Shown here piece by piece: positions 7,203 through 14,204 of a stretch of 14,317 nucleotides of DNA; position 1 is the first letter of the stretch; each line of letters starts with the position of its first letter. The DNA lies in the NCBI GenBank assembly GCA_016234425.1, contig JACRCA010000349.1:1-14317 (forward strand), read 5' to 3'. This stretch comes from Deltaproteobacteria bacterium. Lineage in GTDB: Bacteria > Desulfobacterota > SM23-61. The notes below the pieces were generated by a model. It had not been told where the DNA came from. It did no database searches and saw nothing but the letters and a program-made list of their open reading frames with translations. The position numbers and the translations under genes are program-made.

Positions 7203-8165
7203 TCATTGCTCTTCGCACTCCAGTCCTCGCTTTAAATTCCTTAAGTTCATCTCCATAAGGCCCAGGAAGGTCATCTTCTTTTGGACCTCCTCGCGGGTCA
7301 GGTTATGTCCTGGGTGGAGAACCAAAACGCTAACTTTTGCTTCTTTGGCCAGCGCCTGCGATAGTCTGCGGTTGACCAGCTCTTCCGAATAAATATATTT
7401 GATTCCGTGCTTCTGGGTAGCCTGAAGCACCTGGGCCATTCTTTTTGGCGTTGGTTCGGCATTTGGGCTCACTCCCGAGAGAGAGATCTGTTGCAGGCCA
7501 TACCTTCTGGCCAGGTAGGCAAAGGCCGCGTGTCCGCTCAGCAAGATATAGCGGTGGCGGCATTTCGCTAAAGCCTCAAGGTATTTCTGATCTAATTCCC
7601 TTAGCTTGGCCTTGTAATTTTCAGCGTTGTTTCTGTAGAACGGGGCGTGCATGGGGTCTTTTTCGGAAAAGGCGACAGCGATCGCATCCACCATGTTGAG
7701 AGCGAGGGTGAAGTCCAGCCATACATGCGGGTCCAATTTCTCAGAACGCCCCCCCTTAGCCTTTCCTCCTCCATCATCTGCCTCCAGGAGAGGCAGCCCC
7801 CGGCTTGCTTCTACCACCTTTAGATCTTTGGCCTGAACCGTTTTTAGAACTTTATCGACCCAGGGTTCCATGGAAGGTCCGATATAAATGAAAACATCCG
7901 CCTGGGCAATTTTCACCACGTCGCTGGGCTTGGGCTCCCAGGTGTGCACTTCAGCGCCCGGAGGGAGCAGCAAAGTTGCCTGGATTCTATCTCCCCCCAC
8001 AGCCCCGGCGAATTCTTGCAGGGGAAAGAGGCTGGCCATGACTTTAAGCTTCGGCTGAGATTTGCTCAAAGAAGAAGATGAGGGTGGGAATAAAACGAGG
8101 AGGGCTACAGTCCAGATCAAAAAAGTTCTATTTTTAAGAAGAATGTTAGAAATTTGCTTTTTCAT
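7203..8165 (-). CDS. znuA: ZnuA/TroA-like metal ABC transporter substrate-binding protein
   Basis: The 320-residue protein should bind Zn2+ or Mn2+ outside the inner membrane and deliver it to an ABC permease. Residues 1-30 are a signal-peptide-like segment (basic start, then LIWTVALLVLF) without a lipobox Cys. Ligand candidates are H74 (AEVHTWEPKPSD), H147 (DPHVWLD) and H212 (SGHAAFAYLARRYG). The fourth-ligand region reads LHPGHNLTREE (283-293) where ZnuA/TroA usually has an Asp in DPLG, so H284 may substitute. The His-rich loop of zinc-specific ZnuA is replaced by a short Gly/Lys stretch (128-143). No permease or ATPase gene is adjacent. It converges on the crotonase with a 29-bp gap. ATG 8165 has no ribosome site of its own but overlaps a short upstream ORF. 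Confidence 0.88.
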   Translation of the reverse strand: MKKQISNILLKNRTFLIWTVALLVLFPPSSSSLSKSQPKLKVMASLFPLQEFAGAVGGDRIQATLLLPPGAEVHTWEPKPSDVVKIAQADVFIYIGPSMEPWVDKVLKTVQAKDLKVVEASRGLPLLEADDGGGKAKGGRSEKLDPHVWLDFTLALNMVDAIAVAFSEKDPMHAPFYRNNAENYKAKLRELDQKYLEALAKCRHRYILLSGHAAFAYLARRYGLQQISLSGVSPNAEPTPKRMAQVLQATQKHGIKYIYSEELVNRRLSQALAKEAKVSVLVLHPGHNLTREEVQKKMTFLGLMEMNLRNLKRGLECEEQ

Positions 8166-8194
8166 GATGGTATGAATATATTTTCAATTATCAT
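8162..8194 (-). CDS. 10-codon upstream ORF overlapping the metal-binding protein start
   Basis: ATG 8194 is preceded by GAGAGGAG (8210-8203) with 8-nt spacing, the only good ribosome site before the metal-binding protein gene. It encodes MIIENIFIPS and stops at TGA 8164-8162, which overlaps the next gene's ATG (ATGA). Translation of the downstream gene probably depends on ribosomes finishing this leader. Whether it is regulatory or only a relay for initiation is unknown. The peptide has no obvious metal-binding residues. Confidence 0.5.
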   Translation of the reverse strand: MIIENIFIPS

Positions 8195-8243
8195 ATTTTT
8201 TTCTCCTCTCCAGGTCAATATGGAAATAGAATCTGGGTTGATA

Positions 8244-8258
8244 GTGGATCGATCCCAC
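8244..8258. promoter_or_regulatory. Palindrome in the divergent intergenic region
   Basis: GTGGATCGATCCCAC is a near-perfect inverted repeat (one extra C in the right arm). It lies about 50 bp upstream of the leader ORF of the metal-binding protein gene. It could be an operator, but it does not match a metal-regulator box that I recognise. Confidence 0.25.
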
Positions 8259-8284
8259 ACAATTTCTGCTATCCGGACGGAATT

Positions 8285-8411
8285 TATAGTGAACGGTCAG
8301 AGAAAGTAGTCATTGCGAGGAGCGAAGCGAGGCGGCAATCTCTTGAGATTGCTTCACTTCGCTCGCAATGACACCCTATGGAATGTCAACTTGTTTTAGC
8401 GGTTCACTATA
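8285..8411. repeat. Composite palindromic repeat: REP-type hairpin inside a longer imperfect inverted repeat
   Basis: The core (8309-8372) runs from GTCATTGCGAGG to CTCGCAATGAC and folds around CAATCTC-TT-GAGATTG; it belongs to a well-known class of dispersed bacterial hairpin repeats. Outside it, 8285-8316 and 8380-8411 form an imperfect inverted repeat (23 of 32 positions pair by my count), beginning with a perfect TATAGTGAAC/GTTCACTATA. It has the look of a MITE-like unit of 127 bp. It sits between the divergent metal-binding protein and TIM-barrel genes; transcription through it could terminate there. The rest of the 8195-8530 gap holds no gene I can support. Confidence 0.75.
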
Positions 8412-8530
8412 GTTTTTGATTGACTATGCTCATCCTTTTCGGGTACTCTTTTTTTGCCTTTTTGAGATTTTTCTCCACTTTTGATTCCTGAGGTAGCGCC
8501 TTTGCTGGGCTTTTTGAAAGGAAAAGACTG

Positions 8531-9307
8531 TTGCAGATAGGGATGATGAACGATCCACGGGTGGACCTTCTGGCGGAAATCGATTGGGCCCAAAAGAACG
8601 GGTTCGAATTCCTGGATTTAACTTTAGAACCCCCCTCTTATAATCCGACCGCGATTAAATTATTGGAGACCAGAAAGGCCCTGAACGATGCAAATTTGGG
8701 AATCGTCGGCCATACAGCCTATTACCTGCCTTTCGCTTCCCCGTATGAAAGCCTGCGAAAAGCCGCGGTGCAAGAGATGCGTTGGGCGCTGGAGGTTTTT
8801 GCCAAGCTGGGAGCCCCCAAAATGACTGTTCACCCCGATCGATCCATCGCTTTTTCCTTGGGTTCGAAGGGGATCTTGGAGAAGAATTTGCAGTCTTTTA
8901 AGGAAATTGGTGAGTTCGCCAGGCCTTTGGGTATCCAAGTTCTCATTGAAAACATGGATCGCACTTTCAATACTGTGGAACAGATCCAGCAGGCCTTTTC
9001 CCAAATTCCTCAATTAGGCTTCCATCTGGATGTAGGCCACGCCAATCTTAATGTGGCACAGAACCGGACGGAAGAATTCTTGCAGGCTTTCCACGATCGT
9101 CTAGTCCATGTGCATCTCTCTGATAATTTTGGAAAAAGCGAGGATCTGCACCTCCCCTTGGGCGCAGGGAACATTGAATGGAGGAAGATCATCCCGATGA
9201 TAAGGCGATTCGGGTACGATGGAACCATCACTCTGGAAATTTTTTCCGCGGACCGGCGATATCTTCTTATCAGCCGGGAAAGATTGCGGGAAATTTGGGA
9301 GAGTTAG
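8531..9307 (+). CDS. Sugar phosphate isomerase/epimerase-like TIM barrel protein
   Basis: The 258-residue protein belongs to the AP-endonuclease-2/xylose-isomerase-like TIM barrel superfamily. Candidate metal and active-site residues are H101 (MTVHPD), E140 (VLIENMD), D167 and H170 (HLDVGHAN), H193/H195 (VHVHLSDN), H207 (DLHLPLGAG) and E236 (TLEIF). I chose TTG 8531, with AAAGGA (8517-8522) 8 nt upstream, because the resulting start (MQIGMMNDPR) keeps the first barrel strand; the ATGs at 8543 and 8546 would cut it. The substrate is unknown. It stops 1 nt before the next gene, a GpgS-like glycosyltransferase, so the two are translationally coupled and may act on related sugars or sugar phosphates. 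Confidence 0.87.
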   Translation: MQIGMMNDPRVDLLAEIDWAQKNGFEFLDLTLEPPSYNPTAIKLLETRKALNDANLGIVGHTAYYLPFASPYESLRKAAVQEMRWALEVFAKLGAPKMTVHPDRSIAFSLGSKGILEKNLQSFKEIGEFARPLGIQVLIENMDRTFNTVEQIQQAFSQIPQLGFHLDVGHANLNVAQNRTEEFLQAFHDRLVHVHLSDNFGKSEDLHLPLGAGNIEWRKIIPMIRRFGYDGTITLEIFSADRRYLLISRERLREIWES

Positions 9308-9308
9308 A

Positions 9309-10445
9309 ATGGTCGAAATCATGGAGGCCATTGACCCCGAGAAGGTTGGCCGAAAGGAGCTCCTGCTGCCCCTCTCCCTTTTGATGATGCACTCCATGGA
9401 TCGGGAGAAGGTGGAGCAGATCAAGACGGAAGAGAACATTCCAGTGATCGTTGTCTTCCCCACGTGCGGGGACGAAGAACTATTATCCTTGGAACGGGAA
9501 ATTCAGATTCTGCGGCCGCTGATGGGACGAATCATCGACGAAATATGGATCGCCTTTGGAGGAAGCGCACACGATGATGTGCCGCTGATGGCCAAAAAGT
9601 ATGGGACCCAGGTTTTCTATGCCAAGTGGAATGGAATGAACGACACTTCCTGGGGAGATTCGGGCAAGGGATTGTCCATGCGAGGTTTGATTTACCACCT
9701 CTGCACAGTAAGGGGCCTGAATAATCCCCGAGCCATCATCGAGTTTATCGACGCGGACATTCGCGAGGGATATTTCAGCCCCCGCTGGGTCATTGATCCC
9801 GTCGGGGCTATTCTCTGGTTCGAAGAGATCGAAGTCGCCAAGATTGTCTACCACCGTCCTTTTGGTGGAAGGTTGAATGCTTTCATCACACCCTTCATCT
9901 CGGTTTTTGACCACCCAGCCATAAACCCATTGAAGAAGCTGCTTTATCTTCTCTCCGGGGAGATTGCCGGAACCCTAAATTTCTGGCTTTCAGTTCCCTT
10001 CAAACAGAACTTCGGAATCGAGATGAAGATTCTAACCTCATTGGCCCTTAACAGGGTCAACCTCCGCTCTAACGGCCATGACCTCAGCCATGTAATCCAG
10101 GTCTTCATGGGAGAAATGGACCACAAGCATAGCGCCCTTAGGAGCACGGGGAGATTCAAAGGTCTGGATGCCATGGCCAAGGAAGTTTTTCAGGCTTTCC
10201 TGGAGGATCTATCTGAGGAAGGACTGATCGAGATAGACAAAGGACTGGCTTTTTCCGACCGGCTGCAAATTTCCACTGTGGTCCAAACTGCTGGAGGTGG
10301 AGAAGAAATGGGAACCCCCAGCAAACTGGACATCCCTTCAAAGGAGAAAACCTTTTCTCCCCTCAAATACCTTCCGGAAATCAAGGCCATCTGTCCCTGG
10401 CTGGAGAGGAAGAGTTCGGAGTTAAAAGTTCGGAGTTCAGAGTAA
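9309..10445 (+). CDS. Glucosyl-3-phosphoglycerate synthase-like glycosyltransferase (GT81/GT-A fold)
   Basis: The 378-residue protein resembles GpgS/mannosylglycerate-type enzymes, which transfer glucose or mannose from a nucleotide sugar to phosphoglycerate or glycerate. Visible are a Rossmann-like start (IPVIVVFPTCGDEE, 44-57), GKG (119-121), the DAD metal motif (148-150), FGGR (185-188), LSGEIAGT (215-222), FGIEM (235-239) and a late DHKH (271-274). ATG 9309 follows GGGAGAG (9297-9303) and lies 1 nt after the upstream stop. The final residues (KSSELKVRSSE) are encoded by a dispersed repeat, not by ordinary gene sequence. No matching phosphatase gene is in view. Product could be glucosylglycerate, a compatible solute, or a primer for a larger glycan; this is inference. 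Confidence 0.78.
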   Translation: MVEIMEAIDPEKVGRKELLLPLSLLMMHSMDREKVEQIKTEENIPVIVVFPTCGDEELLSLEREIQILRPLMGRIIDEIWIAFGGSAHDDVPLMAKKYGTQVFYAKWNGMNDTSWGDSGKGLSMRGLIYHLCTVRGLNNPRAIIEFIDADIREGYFSPRWVIDPVGAILWFEEIEVAKIVYHRPFGGRLNAFITPFISVFDHPAINPLKKLLYLLSGEIAGTLNFWLSVPFKQNFGIEMKILTSLALNRVNLRSNGHDLSHVIQVFMGEMDHKHSALRSTGRFKGLDAMAKEVFQAFLEDLSEEGLIEIDKGLAFSDRLQISTVVQTAGGGEEMGTPSKLDIPSKEKTFSPLKYLPEIKAICPWLERKSSELKVRSSE

Positions 10446-10513
10446 AACCTCCAAACTTGAAACTTGAAACTTGTAACTCTTCATTTACAACTCCGAACTA
10501 CGGACTCCGAACT
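10413..10513. repeat. Inverted cluster of short tandem repeats at a convergent gene junction
   Basis: Two direct copies of AGTTCGGAGTT (10413-10423, 10427-10437) face inverted copies on the right (AACTCCGAACT 10489-10499; ACTCCGAACT 10504-10513). Between them are three tandem AAACTTG heptamers (10453-10473). The arms lie inside the 3' ends of both converging genes and could fold as a two-way terminator. Such repeats are scattered between genes in many deltaproteobacterial genomes, from memory. Confidence 0.75.
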
Positions 10514-11209
10514 ACTCTTCTGGGCATAGAGAATGATCGATTTGGGGAAGAAGTAGTTGCAGAGCTTTTCCAAAAGTCGGAGGGGCCTGGAAAAGAGGGA
10601 GAGGTGAAGGAATTTTTTGTAAATCAAAGGGAGGACAGCTTTCTCCTGGTGCAGCCCGAAGATGCAGCGGAGCATCCAATAGGGAGAGTGAAAGGCGTGG
10701 GCAAACCCTACGGCATAGACCTGGAGCCCACTTTCCTCCATGAAGCGCGCTAAAGTCTGGGGGATGACCTTGCGAACGTGTCCACCGGGGGTACGGTAAT
10801 ACTCCTTCGAAAGCTGGTCATAGATGTGTTCTGTGAAAAGGGTGGGAACGGTAATAGCGATCTTACCTCCGGTCTTGAGGATCCGGCCCAACTCGGCTAT
10901 TCCCAGTCGGTCATCAGCCACATGTTCAATGACCTCTGCGCAGATGACTTTATCAAAGGTCTCATCTTGGAAGGGGAATCGTAAGGTATCGCCCCGTAAA
11001 AGGAGCACTTTTCCCTGCCCTTCTTTGCGCTCCTTCATCTGTCCCAAAACATAACGGGCTTTGAGAAGACTCTGAAAATTGAGATCCATGCCCAGGATGG
11101 AACAGTCGTTCCGAAAGCACTCAAAAGCATGCCGGCCTTCCCCGCAACCCGCATCCAGCACAAGATCTCCTTGGCCGATGGGCAGCTTGCGGAAATCAAC
11201 CGTGAGCAT
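10481..11209 (-). CDS. SAM-dependent methyltransferase (class I)
   Basis: The 242-residue protein has a class I methyltransferase core: VLDAGCGEGRHAFE (17-30, SAM-binding motif I), GMDLN (40-44), GDTLRFPFQDETFDKVICAEVIEHV (73-97) and GGKIAITVPT (114-123). An aromatic- and His-rich C-terminal half (125-225) may bind the acceptor. I chose ATG 11209 because AAAGAGG lies 6 nt upstream and motif I then falls at the normal distance; the GTG-type extension to 11233 has no support. The start overlaps the end of the upstream GT4 gene by 14 bp, so it is coupled to glycan synthesis and may methylate a sugar or lipid-linked glycan. The tail, SSSESVVRSCK, comes from a dispersed repeat. Confidence 0.88.
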   Translation of the reverse strand: MLTVDFRKLPIGQGDLVLDAGCGEGRHAFECFRNDCSILGMDLNFQSLLKARYVLGQMKERKEGQGKVLLLRGDTLRFPFQDETFDKVICAEVIEHVADDRLGIAELGRILKTGGKIAITVPTLFTEHIYDQLSKEYYRTPGGHVRKVIPQTLARFMEESGLQVYAVGFAHAFHSPYWMLRCIFGLHQEKAVLPLIYKKFLHLSLFSRPLRLLEKLCNYFFPKSIILYAQKSSSESVVRSCK

Positions 11210-12431
11210 CGATAACCTCTTTATAGACCCCAACCATCTGACGGGCCGCCTTCTCCCAGGTGAAGAGACTGGTTATGCGACGCCGGGCAGCCTGGCCCAT
11301 TTTCAATCGAAGCTCCGGGTCTTCTAAAAGGCGGCGGATGGCCTGAGCCAGAGCCAGAGCGTTTCTCGGGGGGACGAGAATTCCAGCTCCATCACTCCCG
11401 ACCACCTCCGGAAGCGCCCCAGCGGTGGTGGAAACCACCGGAAGTTCACAGGCCATGGCTTCCGCTGCTGGAAATCCGAACCCTTCATATAGCGATGGGA
11501 CGACCGCGATCTCTGCCCGACAGTAATAGCCCACCAAGTCCTTAGAGCCGATCTTCCCGGTGAAATGGACTCGATGGCTAACCTGGTAGTTCTCCGCGAG
11601 CAAGGGGGCAAAGGAACGTTGGGGAGTACCGCCATCCACGATGGTCAGGGAGACGTTTTCGGGAAGGTAAGTTAGAGCTTGCAGAAGGTAGAGCAATCCC
11701 TTTTTCCGGTCTTCAGAATTGCCGACGAAGATCAGGCTGTTGGGTTTTTTGGGTAGGTTAGGGATGGGAGCGAACTGCTGAGCATCCAGGCCGTTATAGA
11801 CTACCCGGATTTTTTCTGGCGCAAGGCCAAAAGCCTTGGTGATCTCCCGGGCAGAATTGTAAGAGACCGTAATAATCCGGTCCAAACGATTGCTGACGAT
11901 CCTTTGCATGAGCAAGGGGTAATAAAGAACCCGTTTCACTTTCTGTTTCAGGTTCGCGGGTTGCTCGAACCAGGCTGATCGGTCAATGGCGAGGGGGTGG
12001 TGGAGCGTGGAGACAACAGGCACTCCCAGCACTTTCCAAAGAAGCATCCCATATCCCAGACACTGGTTGTCGTGCAGGATGTCAAAATGGTTTTTTTTGG
12101 CCAATTCCACCAGTTTGAAAAAAGCGCGGAAGCTGAAGGCTTTAATCTCCGGAAAGACCCCAAAGCGAGAGGCGCCGAATTCATAGAAATGAAGGGGGGA
12201 GAAAATTTTGAAGGGGTTACCCGGGGGAAGGAAATCCCTTTTCTTCCCGAAAAAGTTATAGTTACCTACTGGGTGGACGGTAGCTCCTTGGAGGAATAAA
12301 GGCCAGGGTGGACCGACGATGACATGCACCTCGTGGCCGAGCTTTACCAGTTCGTTGGCCAGATAAGTCAGGTAGATTCCCTGACCTCCACAGTAAGGAT
12401 TTCCGCGATAACTCAGCAATCCGATCTTCAA
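11196..12431 (-). CDS. GT4 family glycosyltransferase (downstream paralog)
   Basis: The 411-residue protein has the GT-B fold of family GT4 and should transfer a sugar from a nucleotide sugar to a glycan or lipid acceptor. It shows the N-terminal loop NPYCGGQG (11-18), VVYNGLD (210-216), FVGNSEDRKKG (235-245) and the EGFGFPAAE motif with E316 and E324 (E-x7-E). I chose TTG 12431: it follows GAGGGG with 6-nt spacing, gives the same start as the paralog (LKIGLLSYRGNPYCGGQG versus MKICFLSYRGNPYCGGQG), and puts both Glu at identical residue numbers. The open frame to 12488 runs into a repeat element and is spurious. It is paralogous to the gene at 12679-13902 and is followed by an overlapping methyltransferase. 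Confidence 0.92.
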   Translation of the reverse strand: MKIGLLSYRGNPYCGGQGIYLTYLANELVKLGHEVHVIVGPPWPLFLQGATVHPVGNYNFFGKKRDFLPPGNPFKIFSPLHFYEFGASRFGVFPEIKAFSFRAFFKLVELAKKNHFDILHDNQCLGYGMLLWKVLGVPVVSTLHHPLAIDRSAWFEQPANLKQKVKRVLYYPLLMQRIVSNRLDRIITVSYNSAREITKAFGLAPEKIRVVYNGLDAQQFAPIPNLPKKPNSLIFVGNSEDRKKGLLYLLQALTYLPENVSLTIVDGGTPQRSFAPLLAENYQVSHRVHFTGKIGSKDLVGYYCRAEIAVVPSLYEGFGFPAAEAMACELPVVSTTAGALPEVVGSDGAGILVPPRNALALAQAIRRLLEDPELRLKMGQAARRRITSLFTWEKAARQMVGVYKEVIDAHG

Positions 12432-12448
12432 GGCAATCCCCTCAAGAG

Positions 12449-12600
12449 CTATACATAGCAGTATAAATAAATGCGCATAAATCGTCATTCCCGCGAAAGC
12501 GGGAATCCAGAAAGCAGACTGGATTCCGGGTCAAGCCCGGAATGACAGACCATATGAGGCTATTGTAAATATGCGCAACAATATATGTCGCTCTGTATAA
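12449..12600. repeat. Composite palindromic repeat between the two GT4 genes
   Basis: The core (12484-12546) begins GTCATTCCCGC and ends GGAATGAC, with internal hairpins CCCGC-GAAA-GCGGG and CCGGG-TCAAG-CCCGG; it is a common dispersed bacterial repeat type. The outer segments 12449-12479 and 12570-12600 are imperfect inverted repeats (22 of 31 positions pair by my count), ending in a perfect TGCGCATA/TATGCGCA. The 247-bp gap between the two GT4 genes holds this unit and little else; two tandem AAACTGT heptamers follow near 12625. It could attenuate transcription between the genes. Confidence 0.75.
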
Positions 12601-12678
12601 AAGCTATGGAATTATTACTATAAACTGTAAACTGTTGTCCTCTTCGATTTTTTCACTGCGGGCTTTGCGTCTTACTTT

Positions 12679-13902
12679 TCATAGAAGCTCCTGGTAGACT
12701 TCCACAGTGCGTTCGGCCACCCTTTTCCAGCTAAAAAGCTCCTCCACGCGTTGGCGACCAGAGCATCCCATTTTTTTTCGTTTCTGCTCATCCTGAAGAA
12801 TTTCCCGGATGGCCTGGGCCAGTGCTTGTGGGTCACGGGGGGGCACAAATATGCCGGCTCCATCCTCTCCCACCACCTCCGGCAAAGCTCCGGCACGGGT
12901 GGCCACGACTGGTGTTCCGCAAGCCATAGATTCGGCTGCTGGCAGTCCAAACCCCTCATACAGTGAAGGAAGGACCACCATTTCCGAGGTGATGTACAAC
13001 TGGCGCAGGACCTCCGCCGAGACTTTTCCTGTGAAAGTCACCCGGGGGGCTAGTCCAAGTTTCTGGGTAATTTGCGGCGCATAGGTTTTATGCGGTGCCC
13101 CCTGATCTACAATGGTTAGAGTGACTGTCTCTGGGAGAAGGGTAAGGGCCTGAAGAAGATACGAAATCCCTTTTTTGGAATCATCGGTATTTCCCACGAA
13201 AAGCAGGCTGTTTGCCCTTTTGGGTTCCCCATTTGCCGGCCGAAAGAAATCGGTGTCCAGACCGTTGTAGACCATACGGATTCTGTCCGGGCAGACGCCG
13301 AAGGCGCGCTGAATCTCCCGGGCTGTTTCCCGGGAGGATGTAATAACTCGATGGCAGCGTTGAATGACCCTGCGCTGCATCCTGAGAGGGTAGAAAACCA
13401 CCGTGTAATATCTCTCCGTAAGATTCTGGTCGCGTTCTAAACTGGCCTGAAAATCAACGGTTAAAGGATGATGCACTGTGGTAACAAGAGGCCGACGGAA
13501 AAGTTTCACCAGCAAAAGCCCATAACCGAGGGATTGCACGTCGTGGATAATGTCAAAGGCATGCCCAGGGAGGGTTTTTTTCAAGAGACGGAACGCCCGG
13601 ATGCTGAAGATGAGCATCTCTGGGAAAAATCCAAAACGAGTAGCCGCGAATTCGAAAAAGTTCAGGGGGCGAAAGATTTGCCAGGGAGCTGAGGGAGGAA
13701 TAATTTTTCTGCGCACCCCCCAGAGGTTAAGGTTTTCCACATGAATCGTTCTGGCCCAAGGCATAGGCCAGGGCTTCGGAGAGCCAACCAGAATCGTTGG
13801 GGAGTGGCCCATTCTGGCCAGTTCGCGGGAGAGAAAATAAAGATATACACCCTGTCCACCGCAATAGGGATTTCCTCTGTAGGAAAGGAAGCAGATCTTC
13901 AT
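12679..13902 (-). CDS. GT4 family glycosyltransferase (upstream paralog)
   Basis: The 407-residue GT-B enzyme shares the N-terminal loop NPYCGGQG (11-18), HHPLTVD (144-150), VYNGLD (211-216), FVGNTDDSKKG (235-245) and the EGFGLPAAE motif with E316 and E324 with its neighbour at 11196-12431. High similarity over the whole length indicates a tandem duplication followed by divergence. There is no clear Shine-Dalgarno site before ATG 13902, only an A-rich stretch, so its translation may depend on the small membrane protein gene 38 nt upstream. A role in a cell-surface polysaccharide or glycolipid is likely; the sugar and acceptor cannot be told from sequence. Confidence 0.92.
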   Translation of the reverse strand: MKICFLSYRGNPYCGGQGVYLYFLSRELARMGHSPTILVGSPKPWPMPWARTIHVENLNLWGVRRKIIPPSAPWQIFRPLNFFEFAATRFGFFPEMLIFSIRAFRLLKKTLPGHAFDIIHDVQSLGYGLLLVKLFRRPLVTTVHHPLTVDFQASLERDQNLTERYYTVVFYPLRMQRRVIQRCHRVITSSRETAREIQRAFGVCPDRIRMVYNGLDTDFFRPANGEPKRANSLLFVGNTDDSKKGISYLLQALTLLPETVTLTIVDQGAPHKTYAPQITQKLGLAPRVTFTGKVSAEVLRQLYITSEMVVLPSLYEGFGLPAAESMACGTPVVATRAGALPEVVGEDGAGIFVPPRDPQALAQAIREILQDEQKRKKMGCSGRQRVEELFSWKRVAERTVEVYQELL

Positions 13903-13940
13903 CTTTTTTTTCTGGCTAAAAATGACTTTCCCTTTGGTGG

Positions 13941-14201
13941 TTATTTGCTCCCGGGATTTGGTTTTTCATTTTTTACAGCCGAAGATTCCGTGGGGGATTC
14001 TGCCGCTGGTGGGGTTGTCTTTATGGTTAAGATTGTCCAGCCAACCCAGAAACCGAAGGCCAGAATTCCCAAGAACCCGAGGATCACTGGGATGGCCAGA
14101 GCCCAGTAACTTTGGAGGGAAACTCCCCACAAAAATAAGATGGCCACGATGATAATGGCTAAACAGAGCAGAGCACCCCAAACCCGGGAAGTATCAGCCA
14201 T
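13941..14201 (-). CDS. Small two-helix membrane protein
   Basis: The 86-residue protein has two hydrophobic helices (about 8-29 and 33-60) joined by a very short turn (QSY), and a polar, Pro/Ser/Glu-rich tail (62-86). ATG 14201 is preceded by AAAGGAG with suitable spacing. The short loop suggests a helical hairpin with both ends on the same side of the membrane. I do not recognise a family. It lies between an unidentified gene (stop 3 nt upstream of its ATG) and a GT4 gene, so it is probably part of the glycan operon and could anchor or assist glycosyltransferases; this is inference. Confidence 0.75.
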   Translation of the reverse strand: MADTSRVWGALLCLAIIIVAILFLWGVSLQSYWALAIPVILGFLGILAFGFWVGWTILTIKTTPPAAESPTESSAVKNEKPNPGSK

Positions 14202-14204
14202 TTC

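Noticed and set aside
9219..9308. Longer start of the GpgS-like protein overlapping the TIM-barrel gene
   Set aside because: The extension is an out-of-frame reading of the upstream gene; ATG 9309 has GGGAGAG upstream and the common 1-nt operon junction.
10453..10473. AAACTTG tandem copies as a CRISPR-like or phase-variable array
   Set aside because: There are only three 7-bp copies without spacers, lying outside any promoter or coding start; this looks like ordinary intergenic repeat debris.
10457..10753. 98-codon plus-strand ORF after the GpgS-like gene
   Set aside because: It lies antisense to the methyltransferase, whose motifs are clear, and starts within repeat sequence.
12432..12488. 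Hydrophobic N-terminal extension (MTIYAHLFILLCIA) of the downstream GT4 protein as a signal peptide
   Set aside because: It is encoded by the arm of a repeat element; the paralog starts at the position equal to TTG 12431, which has its own ribosome site.
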